From the NCBI GenBank assembly GCA_003241695.1, contig QFPN01000006.1:248001-312000 (forward strand): 64,000 bases of DNA, written 5' to 3'. The translations under genes were made by a program, and so were the position numbers. Below are positions 57,342 to 64,000 of this stretch, in pieces (position 1 is the stretch's first letter; the number at the start of each line of letters is the position of its first letter). The stretch is from Ancylobacter novellus (GTDB lineage Bacteria > Pseudomonadota > Alphaproteobacteria > Rhizobiales > Methylopilaceae). The notes below the pieces were generated by a model, which saw only the letters and a list, made by a program, of their open reading frames with translations, was not told the origin of the DNA and ran no database searches.

Positions 57342-57744
57342 GGGCGTCAATTCCTAACATTCGATCGCTGAAGCAAAGCCGAATTCGGTGAACGAACTCC
57401 TAAGAAGCGCTTGGCCTCCTTTACCCTTCGGCGAAAATGTTCGCCGAGGCTCGGGCTGAACGGTCCATCGCAGCCGATGAACGCTCATTTGAACACGCTT
57501 TCTCCTGACTGTCGTGCAGGCTTTAAAGATATATTGAAATAATTAATCCGAGTTAAGCATAATCAACTTGGTAACTATGCTTTAACCGTGGAAGCTTTCG
57601 ATTTGAATCACATGTGATTTGCTTTTCACATTAACCCAATGGCAACGGGGCCGCGGTAGGTTTCGAGCGTTCCCGGTGGGCCGACGACGACAGAAGGACA
57701 CGGGACAACAGTTGTCGCAACCTCTGTGAACATGGAGTTCCACC
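57342..57744. other. Divergent promoter region between pilus genes
   Basis: A 403-nt AT-rich region between the CpaC-N-like gene and flp. A 14-bp perfect palindrome, AATCACATGTGATT, lies at 57606-57619 and could bind a dimeric regulator. TTAA words occur at 57543 and 57553 with a 6-nt spacer, one short of the CtrA consensus. No ORF is supported. Confidence 0.5.
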
Positions 57745-57909
57745 ATGAGCATCCTCAAGTCCTTCGCCAAGAACGAGTCCGGCGCGACCGCCATCGAGTA
57801 CGGCCTGATCGCCGTCGGCATCGCCATCGCCATCATCGTGGTCGTGCAGGGCATCGGCACGAACCTCAACACGGCCTTCGAGAAGGTCAACAGCAACCTC
57901 GCCAAGTGA
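57745..57909 (+). CDS. Flp-type pilin
   Basis: The 54-residue product is a Flp pilin: a short N-terminal leader ending ESG, the processing site G|ATAIEYG with Glu at +5 and Tyr at +6, and one hydrophobic helix (LIAVGIAIAIIVVV). The prepilin peptidase CpaA encoded downstream should cut after Gly13. It is the structural subunit of the Tad pilus. Confidence 0.93.
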   Translation: MSILKSFAKNESGATAIEYGLIAVGIAIAIIVVVQGIGTNLNTAFEKVNSNLAK

Positions 57910-57988
57910 TCGGGGTCTCCTGAACGGAGACGTCGCTCTTTGGAACGGTTGCGCCGCGGGCGACCCGCGGCAGGCCGGACTGGTGATC

Positions 57989-58024
57989 GGACCGCCGCTT
58001 CCCGGGAAGGAGCGGCGGTCCTTT
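57989..58024 (+). terminator. Terminator after flp
   Basis: GGACCGCCGCT (57989-57999) pairs perfectly with AGCGGCGGTCC (58011-58021) around an 11-nt loop that itself holds TCCCGGGA; TTTCG follows. It may let flp be made in excess over cpaA. Confidence 0.65.
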
Positions 58025-58089
58025 CGCATTTCGGGAGGCGCGTTTGCGCTTTCTTAGAGGTCGGCCTGCATCCTCCTGAGAGGCCGATC

Positions 58090-58608
58090 ATGTGGGATCC
58101 GCACGCCATGCTCGAGATCTTCGTCGTCGCCGTGCTGCCGGCGCTCGTGGTGGTGGCCGCTGTCTCCGACCTCATGACGATGACCATCCCGAACCGGCTG
58201 GTTCTGGCGCTCGTCGCGGCCTTTGCGGTCGCCGCGCCGCTCTCCGGCATGGGCCTGTCCCAGCTCGGCGCGCATCTCGCCGCCTCTGCGCTCGTGCTCG
58301 CGGTCGGCTTCGCGCTGTTCGCGCCGGGCTGGATCGGCGGCGGCGACGCCAAGCTCGCCGCGGCGATCGCGCTCTGGCTCGGCTTCGAGCCTTTGCTCGC
58401 CTGGTTCGTGTCCTTCGCGATGCTCGGCGGCGCGCTCACGCTCGGCATGATGTTCTATCGGGGGCAGCCGCTGCCGCCGTCTTTCAGCGGCGTCGGCTGG
58501 CTCGCGCGGCTGCACCAACCGAAATGCGGCGTTCCCTATGGCGTCGCTCTGTCCGCCGGAACGCTTGCGCTATGGCCTGATACCTCCTGGTTCTCGTCGC
58601 TCGTCTGA
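58090..58608 (+). CDS. cpaA: Prepilin peptidase CpaA
   Basis: The 172-residue product is a membrane aspartyl protease of the A24 family with active-site Asp27 in VSDLMTMTIPNR and Asp86 in GGGDAKLAAA. It cleaves Flp prepilin. It follows flp by 180 nt. Confidence 0.9.
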   Translation: MWDPHAMLEIFVVAVLPALVVVAAVSDLMTMTIPNRLVLALVAAFAVAAPLSGMGLSQLGAHLAASALVLAVGFALFAPGWIGGGDAKLAAAIALWLGFEPLLAWFVSFAMLGGALTLGMMFYRGQPLPPSFSGVGWLARLHQPKCGVPYGVALSAGTLALWPDTSWFSSLV

Positions 58609-58672
58609 ACGGCTCAAGTTATCGTCATTCGATCATGATCATGTCTTGCCGGAACCATGAGGCGACGTCTCG

Positions 58673-58687
58673 TTAACCATGAATTGA
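58673..58687 (+). promoter_or_regulatory. Candidate CtrA-binding box upstream of cpaB
   Basis: TTAACCATGAATTGA contains TTAA, a 7-nt spacer and TTGA, one base from the CtrA TTAA-N7-TTAA consensus. It lies about 70-90 nt upstream of cpaB. CtrA controls pilus genes in Caulobacter, so control here is plausible. Confidence 0.4.
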
Positions 58688-58758
58688 CGTTTCGATGATC
58701 TTATCCGCCTGACGAATTCAGGCCCGGCCAACGGGGCCTCGAAGCTCCGGGGGACGTG

Positions 58759-59547
58759 ATGAAGGCGGCTCAGCTCGTGGTTCTCGGCATCGCGCTGACG
58801 GCGGGCGCCGGCGCGGCGATGCTGGCGGGCGGATCAGGCGAGCGGCAGGCCCAGGCCCCGGAGGCGCGCCCGGCGAATCTCGTCGACGTGCTTGTCGCAG
58901 CCAACGACATCGGGCTCGGCGGCGCGGTGCGCGCCGAGGATTTGCGCTGGCAGGCCTGGCCCGCCGAGGCCGCCAACTCCGCTTTCGTCCAGCGCTCTTC
59001 CGCCCCTGACGCGATTCCTAACACCGCAGGGTCGATCGCGCGCTCGCCCTTCGTGGCCGGCGAACCGATCCGCCCCGACAAGCTGATCAAGGGGACGGGG
59101 TCGGGCTATATGGCCGCGATCCTTCCGGCCGGCATGCGCGCCATGTCGATCGAGATCTCGGCCGAGACCGGGGCAGGCGGCTTCATTCTCCCGAACGACC
59201 GCGTCGACGTGCTGCTCACCCGCAAGGTCTCGGGCCGCGACGGACAGGATCGATCCTTCACCGAGGCGCTCGGCGAGAACGTCCGCGTGCTCGCGATCGA
59301 CCAGACGGTCGAGGACAAGGACGGCGCGAAGGTCGTGGTCGGCAAGACGGCGACCCTCGAGCTGACCCCCGGCCAGGCCGAGCGCATATCGCTCAGCCGC
59401 CAGCAGGGCGTGATCTCGCTCGCGCTGCGCTCGCTGGTCGACAGCGGTCCGACGGCCGTCGATCCGGAAGAGGGACAGCCGAGAAAGCGCGGCGACTCCG
59501 TCACGGTGGTGCGCTTCGGCGTGCCGACCCAGGGAGGCGGCCAGTGA
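58759..59547 (+). CDS. cpaB: Flp pilus assembly protein CpaB
   Basis: The 262-residue product has an N-terminal anchor (~5-25), then a SAF-type domain (VDVLVAANDIGLGGAVRAED) and the CpaB/RcpC core with LPAGMRAMSIEISAETGAG. It likely holds the secretin and peptidoglycan. GTG at 58756 precedes the ATG. Confidence 0.9.
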   Translation: MKAAQLVVLGIALTAGAGAAMLAGGSGERQAQAPEARPANLVDVLVAANDIGLGGAVRAEDLRWQAWPAEAANSAFVQRSSAPDAIPNTAGSIARSPFVAGEPIRPDKLIKGTGSGYMAAILPAGMRAMSIEISAETGAGGFILPNDRVDVLLTRKVSGRDGQDRSFTEALGENVRVLAIDQTVEDKDGAKVVVGKTATLELTPGQAERISLSRQQGVISLALRSLVDSGPTAVDPEEGQPRKRGDSVTVVRFGVPTQGGGQ

Positions 59548-61037
59548 CCGGCCTTTCAGAGAACCTGCGCCCCATGGCCTCGAAGGGCTTCGTGATGACA
59601 ACTGGCCAACGTCGCGACTTCGCTGGCGCGTTGAAGCGCGGTCTTCGAGCCGCTCTTGTCGCGACAACCGCGTTCGCGACCGCGTGTCCCCTTCCGGCGC
59701 TCGCCGCCGATCCGGGCTATCTTTCGGCCGACGCCGGTTATGCGGACGCCGCGGGAGACCGCATCGACCTCGGCATCGGCAAATCCTTCGTGGTCAGCCT
59801 GCCGCGCGACGCCAAGGAAGTGTTCGTGGCCGATCCTGCGGTCGCGAACGCCGTCGTCCGCTCGGCCCGCAAGGCCTATCTGATCGGTGCCGGTCCGGGG
59901 CAAACCGACGTCAAGTTCCTGGACGACGCCGGACGGGAGATCGCTTCCTACGAAGTCTCCGTCTCGCGCGACGTCGGTTCGATCCGCTCCTCGATCGCCC
60001 GTTCCATCGACGGTTCGAAAGTCAGGGTCGAAGGCGTCGGCGACGGCGTCGTGGTGACGGGCTCCGTCAAGTCGGCCCAGGAGGCCCAGACCGCGGTCGA
60101 CATCGCGACCGGATACATGACGGATCCGAAGAAGGTCGTGAACGCCCTGAAGATCGAAGGGCAGGATCAGGTCCTTCTGAAGGTCAAGGTCGTCGAGATC
60201 CGGCGCGACATCGTCAAGCAGATCGGCGTCAATTACGACATCAACAACGTCAAGATCGGCGGCGTGACCTTCGACGGAAGCACGGCCTTTCCCTTCGGCG
60301 TGAACAATTCGTCTCCGTCGGCCCTGATCTCGGGCGCAATTCCGCTCGGAGGCGGATCGCTCGAGCCGAGGCTTCAGGCCATGGAGCGCGCCGGCGTCGT
60401 TCGCACCCTCGCCGAACCGAACCTGACGGCGATTTCGGGCGAGGCGGCGAAGTTCCTCGCCGGCGGCCAGTTTCCGTTCCCCGGGCCGCTCAGCTGCGAC
60501 ACCACGCGCATCTGCACGCGCACGATCGAGTTCAAGGATTTCGGCGTCGGGCTCAACTTCACGCCCGTCGTGCTGTCGGGCGGCCGCATCAGCCTGAAGG
60601 TCGCGACCGAAGTCAGCGAACTCGACCCCAACAACGGCTACAACGACGGCGACCTCGTGGTTCCCGGCCTGCAGGTGCGCCGCGCCACGTCGACCGTCGA
60701 GGTGCCGTCCGGCGGCTCGCTCGTTCTGGCCGGTCTCATCCAGCAGCAGACCAAACGCGCGGCCGCGGGGCTCCCGGGCCTCATGAAGCTTCCTGTGCTC
60801 GGCGCTCTGTTCCGCTCGAACGACTACAAGAAGAACGAGACGGAACTCGCGATCTTCGTCACGCCCTATCTCGCCAAGCCCACTTCGCCCGCGAAGCTGG
60901 CGAGCCCGGACGATGGCTTCGCCGAGCCCTCCGACACCTCCGCGATCCTGCTCGGCCGCCTCAACCGGCTCTACGGGGTTCCTGGAAAGGTCGACCCCTA
61001 CACCGTGGGCCGCCGGCCCGGCTTCATCATCGACTGA
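59544..61037 (+). CDS. cpaC: Flp pilus secretin CpaC
   Basis: The 497-residue product is the outer-membrane secretin: signal peptide (to ~55), N-terminal CpaC domain, BON-like region, then the secretin domain with VRTLAEPNLTAISGEAAKFLAGG and VPSGGSLVLAGL. GTG 59544 overlaps the cpaB stop and has GGGAGG before it. Confidence 0.93.
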   Translation: MTGLSENLRPMASKGFVMTTGQRRDFAGALKRGLRAALVATTAFATACPLPALAADPGYLSADAGYADAAGDRIDLGIGKSFVVSLPRDAKEVFVADPAVANAVVRSARKAYLIGAGPGQTDVKFLDDAGREIASYEVSVSRDVGSIRSSIARSIDGSKVRVEGVGDGVVVTGSVKSAQEAQTAVDIATGYMTDPKKVVNALKIEGQDQVLLKVKVVEIRRDIVKQIGVNYDINNVKIGGVTFDGSTAFPFGVNNSSPSALISGAIPLGGGSLEPRLQAMERAGVVRTLAEPNLTAISGEAAKFLAGGQFPFPGPLSCDTTRICTRTIEFKDFGVGLNFTPVVLSGGRISLKVATEVSELDPNNGYNDGDLVVPGLQVRRATSTVEVPSGGSLVLAGLIQQQTKRAAAGLPGLMKLPVLGALFRSNDYKKNETELAIFVTPYLAKPTSPAKLASPDDGFAEPSDTSAILLGRLNRLYGVPGKVDPYTVGRRPGFIID

Positions 61038-61062
61038 GCGGTCCGAACGGAGTCCCCCTGAG

Positions 61063-61785
61063 ATGACCTCGCATCGTTCGTCGTCGCCGCGACTCGGCCT
61101 CGCCGCCCTTCTCGCCGGGGCCGCCATCGCGCTCGGCGGCTGCCACGCCGACAGGATCGTGGCCGACAGCTACCCGACCACCCCGGCCGAACGTCATCCG
61201 ATCGTTCTCGCCGAAGGCTCCGAACGGCTCGACCTCCCGGTCGGCGGCGGCCCGCGCGGGCTGACGCAGCGCCAGAGGGACGACATTCGCGCCTTCGCCT
61301 CCGACTGGCGCAAGACCGGCCGCGGTCCGGTGGGCATGATGGTTCCGACCGGCGGCGCCGGAGACTACGCGGCTCCTGCGGTGCGCGCGGCGCTCGCCTC
61401 CGCGGGCGTGCCGGGCACCCAGATCGTCAGCCGACGCTACGCCGCCGAAGGGCCCGAAGAGGTCGCTCTCGTCAAGCTCGGCTACGTGAAGCTCAAGGCC
61501 GACGTGCCGCATTCCTGCGGCCTCTGGCCCGAGGACATGGGCCATGGCGGCGGCGACTGGTACGGCGCGAACGAGAACCGCGAATACTGGAATTTCGGCT
61601 GCGCCACCCAGAAGAACCTCGCGGCCCAGGTCGCCGATCCCGAGGATCTGGCGCGCCCCCGCGCCGAGACCCCGGTCTACGCCGCGCGCCGCCAGGACGT
61701 GATCGACAAGTACCGCCGAGGCGAAGACACCTCGACCCGTTATCGAAGGGAGGACGCCGTGGTGAGCAGCGTCGCTAAGGAGTGA
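61063..61785 (+). CDS. cpaD: Pilus assembly lipoprotein CpaD
   Basis: The 240-residue product has a lipoprotein signal (LGGC at residues ~24-27) and the CpaD core with YAAEGPEEVALVKLGYVKLKA and a WNFGCATQKNLAAQVADPEDL end. It assists the secretin. Confidence 0.88.
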   Translation: MTSHRSSSPRLGLAALLAGAAIALGGCHADRIVADSYPTTPAERHPIVLAEGSERLDLPVGGGPRGLTQRQRDDIRAFASDWRKTGRGPVGMMVPTGGAGDYAAPAVRAALASAGVPGTQIVSRRYAAEGPEEVALVKLGYVKLKADVPHSCGLWPEDMGHGGGDWYGANENREYWNFGCATQKNLAAQVADPEDLARPRAETPVYAARRQDVIDKYRRGEDTSTRYRREDAVVSSVAKE

Positions 61786-61790
61786 CGGGG

Positions 61791-63065
61791 ATGAAAGACC
61801 ATCTGGGCGGCCCCGCGTCGCTGTCCCAATCTTCGGCGGCGGCCGACGCCGTCATCGCGCCGCTTCCGCGCGTTTCGATCCAGGCGTTCTGCGAGACGCC
61901 CGAGATCGCCCGGCTCGTCGAGCAGGCGACCGGCGACCGGCGCATGGAGAAGGCGCATGTCAAGGTCCAGATGGGCGGAGGGCTGGCCGCCTCCGAGGCT
62001 TACAAGACGGCGCCGACGCCGAACGTCATCGTCATCGAGGGCGACAATCACCGCGAACGGCTTCTCGAGACGCTGGATAATCTGTCGGAGGTCTGCGATC
62101 CCGACACCAAGGTCGTCGTGATCGGCCAGGTCAACGACGTCCTGCTCTATCGCGAGCTGATGCGCCTCGGCGTCAGCGACTATCTCGTGCCGCCGCTCGG
62201 CGTCGTCGATTTCGTCCGTTCGCTGTCGGAAGTCTTCCATGCGCCGGGCGCGAACCCGGTCGGGCGAACCGTCGCATTCGTCGGGGCCAAGGGCGGCGTC
62301 GGCGCCTCGACCATCGCCCACAACGTGTCCTGGGCGATCGCGCGCCGCCTGAAAATGGACAGCGTCGTGGTCGACCTCGACCTCGCCTTCGGCACCGCCG
62401 GCCTCAACTTCAACCAGGATCCGCCCCAGGGCGTCGCCGAGATCGTGTTCGCGCCGGAGCGCGTCGACGCGGCCGTCGTCGACCGGCTCCTGTCGAAATG
62501 CACCGAGCAGCTCTCCCTGCTCGCCGCGCCGGCGACTCTCGACCGGGTCTACGATTTCCACGAGGACGTCTACGACCCGCTGATCGACATCCTTCGCGCA
62601 AACGTTCCCTGCGCCGTGCTCGACGTGCCCCATGTCTGGACGGCGTGGTCGAAGCGGGCGCTGATCGCGGCCGACGACGTCGTGATCGTCGCGGTCCCGG
62701 AGCTTGCGAACCTCCGCAACGCCAAGAATCTCATCGACCTTCTGAAGCTCGCCCGCCCGAACGACAGCACGCCGAAACTCGTGCTCAATCAGGTGGCCGT
62801 GCCGAAACGCGCGGAGATCAAGCCGGCCGACTTCGCCAAGGCGCTCGACCTCGATCCCGCAGCCGTCATCCCGTTCGACCCGCAGCTCTTCGGCACGGCG
62901 GCGAACAACGGCCAGATGATCGCGGAGACCTCGCCGGCCCACAAGATCAACGAGATCTTCCTCGACCTCGCCAAGCGCGTGACCGGCAAGAGCGAGGCCA
63001 AGAGGTCGCGCCGCAACCTTCTCGATCCGCTGATCACCCGCATTCCTTGGAAGAAAGCCGGCTGA
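61791..63065 (+). CDS. cpaE: Pilus assembly protein CpaE
   Basis: The 424-residue product has an N-terminal receiver-like domain (~60-170) and a MinD/ParA-type ATPase with VGAKGGVGASTIAHNVS, a deviant Walker A. It positions or regulates the pilus machine. AAGGAG precedes the ATG at 61791. Confidence 0.9.
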   Translation: MKDHLGGPASLSQSSAAADAVIAPLPRVSIQAFCETPEIARLVEQATGDRRMEKAHVKVQMGGGLAASEAYKTAPTPNVIVIEGDNHRERLLETLDNLSEVCDPDTKVVVIGQVNDVLLYRELMRLGVSDYLVPPLGVVDFVRSLSEVFHAPGANPVGRTVAFVGAKGGVGASTIAHNVSWAIARRLKMDSVVVDLDLAFGTAGLNFNQDPPQGVAEIVFAPERVDAAVVDRLLSKCTEQLSLLAAPATLDRVYDFHEDVYDPLIDILRANVPCAVLDVPHVWTAWSKRALIAADDVVIVAVPELANLRNAKNLIDLLKLARPNDSTPKLVLNQVAVPKRAEIKPADFAKALDLDPAAVIPFDPQLFGTAANNGQMIAETSPAHKINEIFLDLAKRVTGKSEAKRSRRNLLDPLITRIPWKKAG

Positions 63066-63090
63066 GCCGGCGACGACAGGACCCGACGAC

Positions 63091-64000
63091 ATGTTCGGAA
63101 AACGCGGATCGACGATCACGCCGGCGGGCGCGGGCCTCGGACGGAGCGCGACGGCGAGCGGCGACTTCGGCGCTCCGCTGATCTCGGTCGCGCCGTCCGT
63201 CTCCGCGTCGGAGCCGCGCTCGGCGCCGCCCCCTCCGCCCGTCGACAGCCGCCGGAACGACGACTATTTCCAGACCAAGAGCCGGATCTTCGGCGCGCTG
63301 ATCGAGGCGATCGACCTCGCGCAGCTCGCGCGCCTCGACGTCGAGAGCGCGCGCGAGGAAATCCGCGACATTGTCAACGAGATTATCGCGATCCGGAACG
63401 TCGTGATGTCGATCGCCGAGCAGGAAGAGCTGCTCGAGGACATCTGCAACGACGTGCTGGGCTATGGTCCGCTCGAGCCGCTGCTCGCGCGCGACGACAT
63501 CGCCGACATCATGGTGAACGGCGCCGAGCGGACCTACATTGAGGTCGCGGGCAAGGTGCAGAACACCCATGTGCGCTTCCGCGACAACGCCCAGCTCCTC
63601 AATATCTGCCAGCGCATCGTCAGCCAGGTGGGCCGGCGCGTCGACGAGTCGTCGCCGATCTGCGACGCGCGTCTGCCCGACGGCTCCCGCGTCAACGTCA
63701 TCGCGCCGCCGCTCGCCCTCGACGGGCCGACGCTCACCATCCGCAAGTTCAAGAAGGACAAGCTCACCCTCGACCAGCTGGTGCGCTTCGGCTCGATCAG
63801 CCCCGAGGGCGCCGATATCCTCAAGATCATCGGGCGCGTCCGCTGCAACGTGCTGATCTCGGGCGGCACGGGCTCGGGCAAGACCACGCTGCTCAACTGC
63901 CTGACGCGCTACATCGACGAGGACGAGCGCATCATCACCTGCGAGGACGCCGCCGAGCTCCAGCTCCAGCAGCCCCACGTGGTGCGTCTCGAAACCCGGC
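63091..64000 (+). CDS. cpaF: Pilus assembly ATPase CpaF (5' part, runs off window)
   Basis: The first 303 codons are visible. A Pro/Ser-rich start leads to DNDYF-like helices, then LGYGPLEPLLARDDIADIMV and the Walker A GGTGSGKTT at 258-266. It is the hexameric ATPase that powers Flp pilus assembly. The C-terminus lies beyond 64000. Confidence 0.93.
   Translation, partial: MFGKRGSTITPAGAGLGRSATASGDFGAPLISVAPSVSASEPRSAPPPPPVDSRRNDDYFQTKSRIFGALIEAIDLAQLARLDVESAREEIRDIVNEIIAIRNVVMSIAEQEELLEDICNDVLGYGPLEPLLARDDIADIMVNGAERTYIEVAGKVQNTHVRFRDNAQLLNICQRIVSQVGRRVDESSPICDARLPDGSRVNVIAPPLALDGPTLTIRKFKKDKLTLDQLVRFGSISPEGADILKIIGRVRCNVLISGGTGSGKTTLLNCLTRYIDEDERIITCEDAAELQLQQPHVVRLETR

Noticed and set aside
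57543..57556. TTAA-N6-TTAA as a CtrA site before flp
   Set aside because: The spacer is one base short of the N7 consensus, so it is not a supported site.

Overview
This window looks like a chromosome segment of a high-GC alphaproteobacterium of the Rhizobiales/Hyphomicrobiales type, most likely a methylotroph. The evidence is the split ATP synthase F1 operon (atpHAGDC), the fsa-xerC and priA neighbourhood, a complete flp/cpa (Tad) pilus cluster, formate-tetrahydrofolate ligase, and a cytochrome very like cytochrome cL (MxaG), the electron acceptor of methanol dehydrogenase. I cannot name the genus from the sequence alone.

Positions 1-20700 are an accessory region. It starts with a Crp/Fnr-like regulator, a small secreted protein, and a histidine-rich protein / HupE-UreJ / membrane-anchor operon of the kind seen in metal-resistance islands. 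A three-gene operon of small exported unknowns and a zinc-ribbon protein follow. Next comes a defence-type stretch: a PD-(D/E)XK protein, a type III-like modification/restriction pair, a DUF3644-like protein, a C5-cytosine methyltransferase, several unknowns, and an AbiEi/AbiEii toxin-antitoxin pair. The region ends at a tRNA-Phe gene (20708-20783). Paired CTTGTKAGG repeats and a perfect 15-bp hairpin lie just upstream of that tRNA, which suggests an integration boundary. The type III genes are visibly more AT-rich than the very GC-rich cytosine methyltransferase/AbiE part, so the island is probably composite. No integrase of the island is in view.

Positions 20800-39160 are mainly core: an exported unknown, an orphan LuxR-type response regulator, cytochrome cL, an AlkB homologue that seems to use a CTG start, a methyltransferase, dnaK-dnaJ behind a candidate heat-shock promoter, a PmtA-like methyltransferase, ethanolamine ammonia-lyase (eutBC), xerC, fsa, an HD-GYP protein, priA and two tandem metzincin-type exported proteases.

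Positions 39161-57340 hold atpHAGDC with two unusual small genes inserted, a PLP decarboxylase whose two ends run into repeat elements, a CNNM/CBS membrane protein, a HisE-like protein, an exbB-exbD-tonB operon led by an exported unknown, a 46-codon ORF behind a strong-looking promoter, a hybrid histidine kinase and fhs. Positions 56623-64000 are the Flp/Tad pilus locus: a free-standing CpaC-N-like protein and a small membrane protein on the minus strand, then flp pilin, cpaA, cpaB, cpaC, cpaD, cpaE and the start of cpaF, which runs off the window. A CtrA-like box lies upstream of cpaB.

I found no CRISPR array, no rRNA and no complete insertion sequence. The most unusual items are the AlkB CTG start, the repeat pairs and hairpin next to tRNA-Phe, the double hairpin upstream of the cytosine methyltransferase, and the zinc-ribbon / PD-(D/E)XK pair around a long palindrome.
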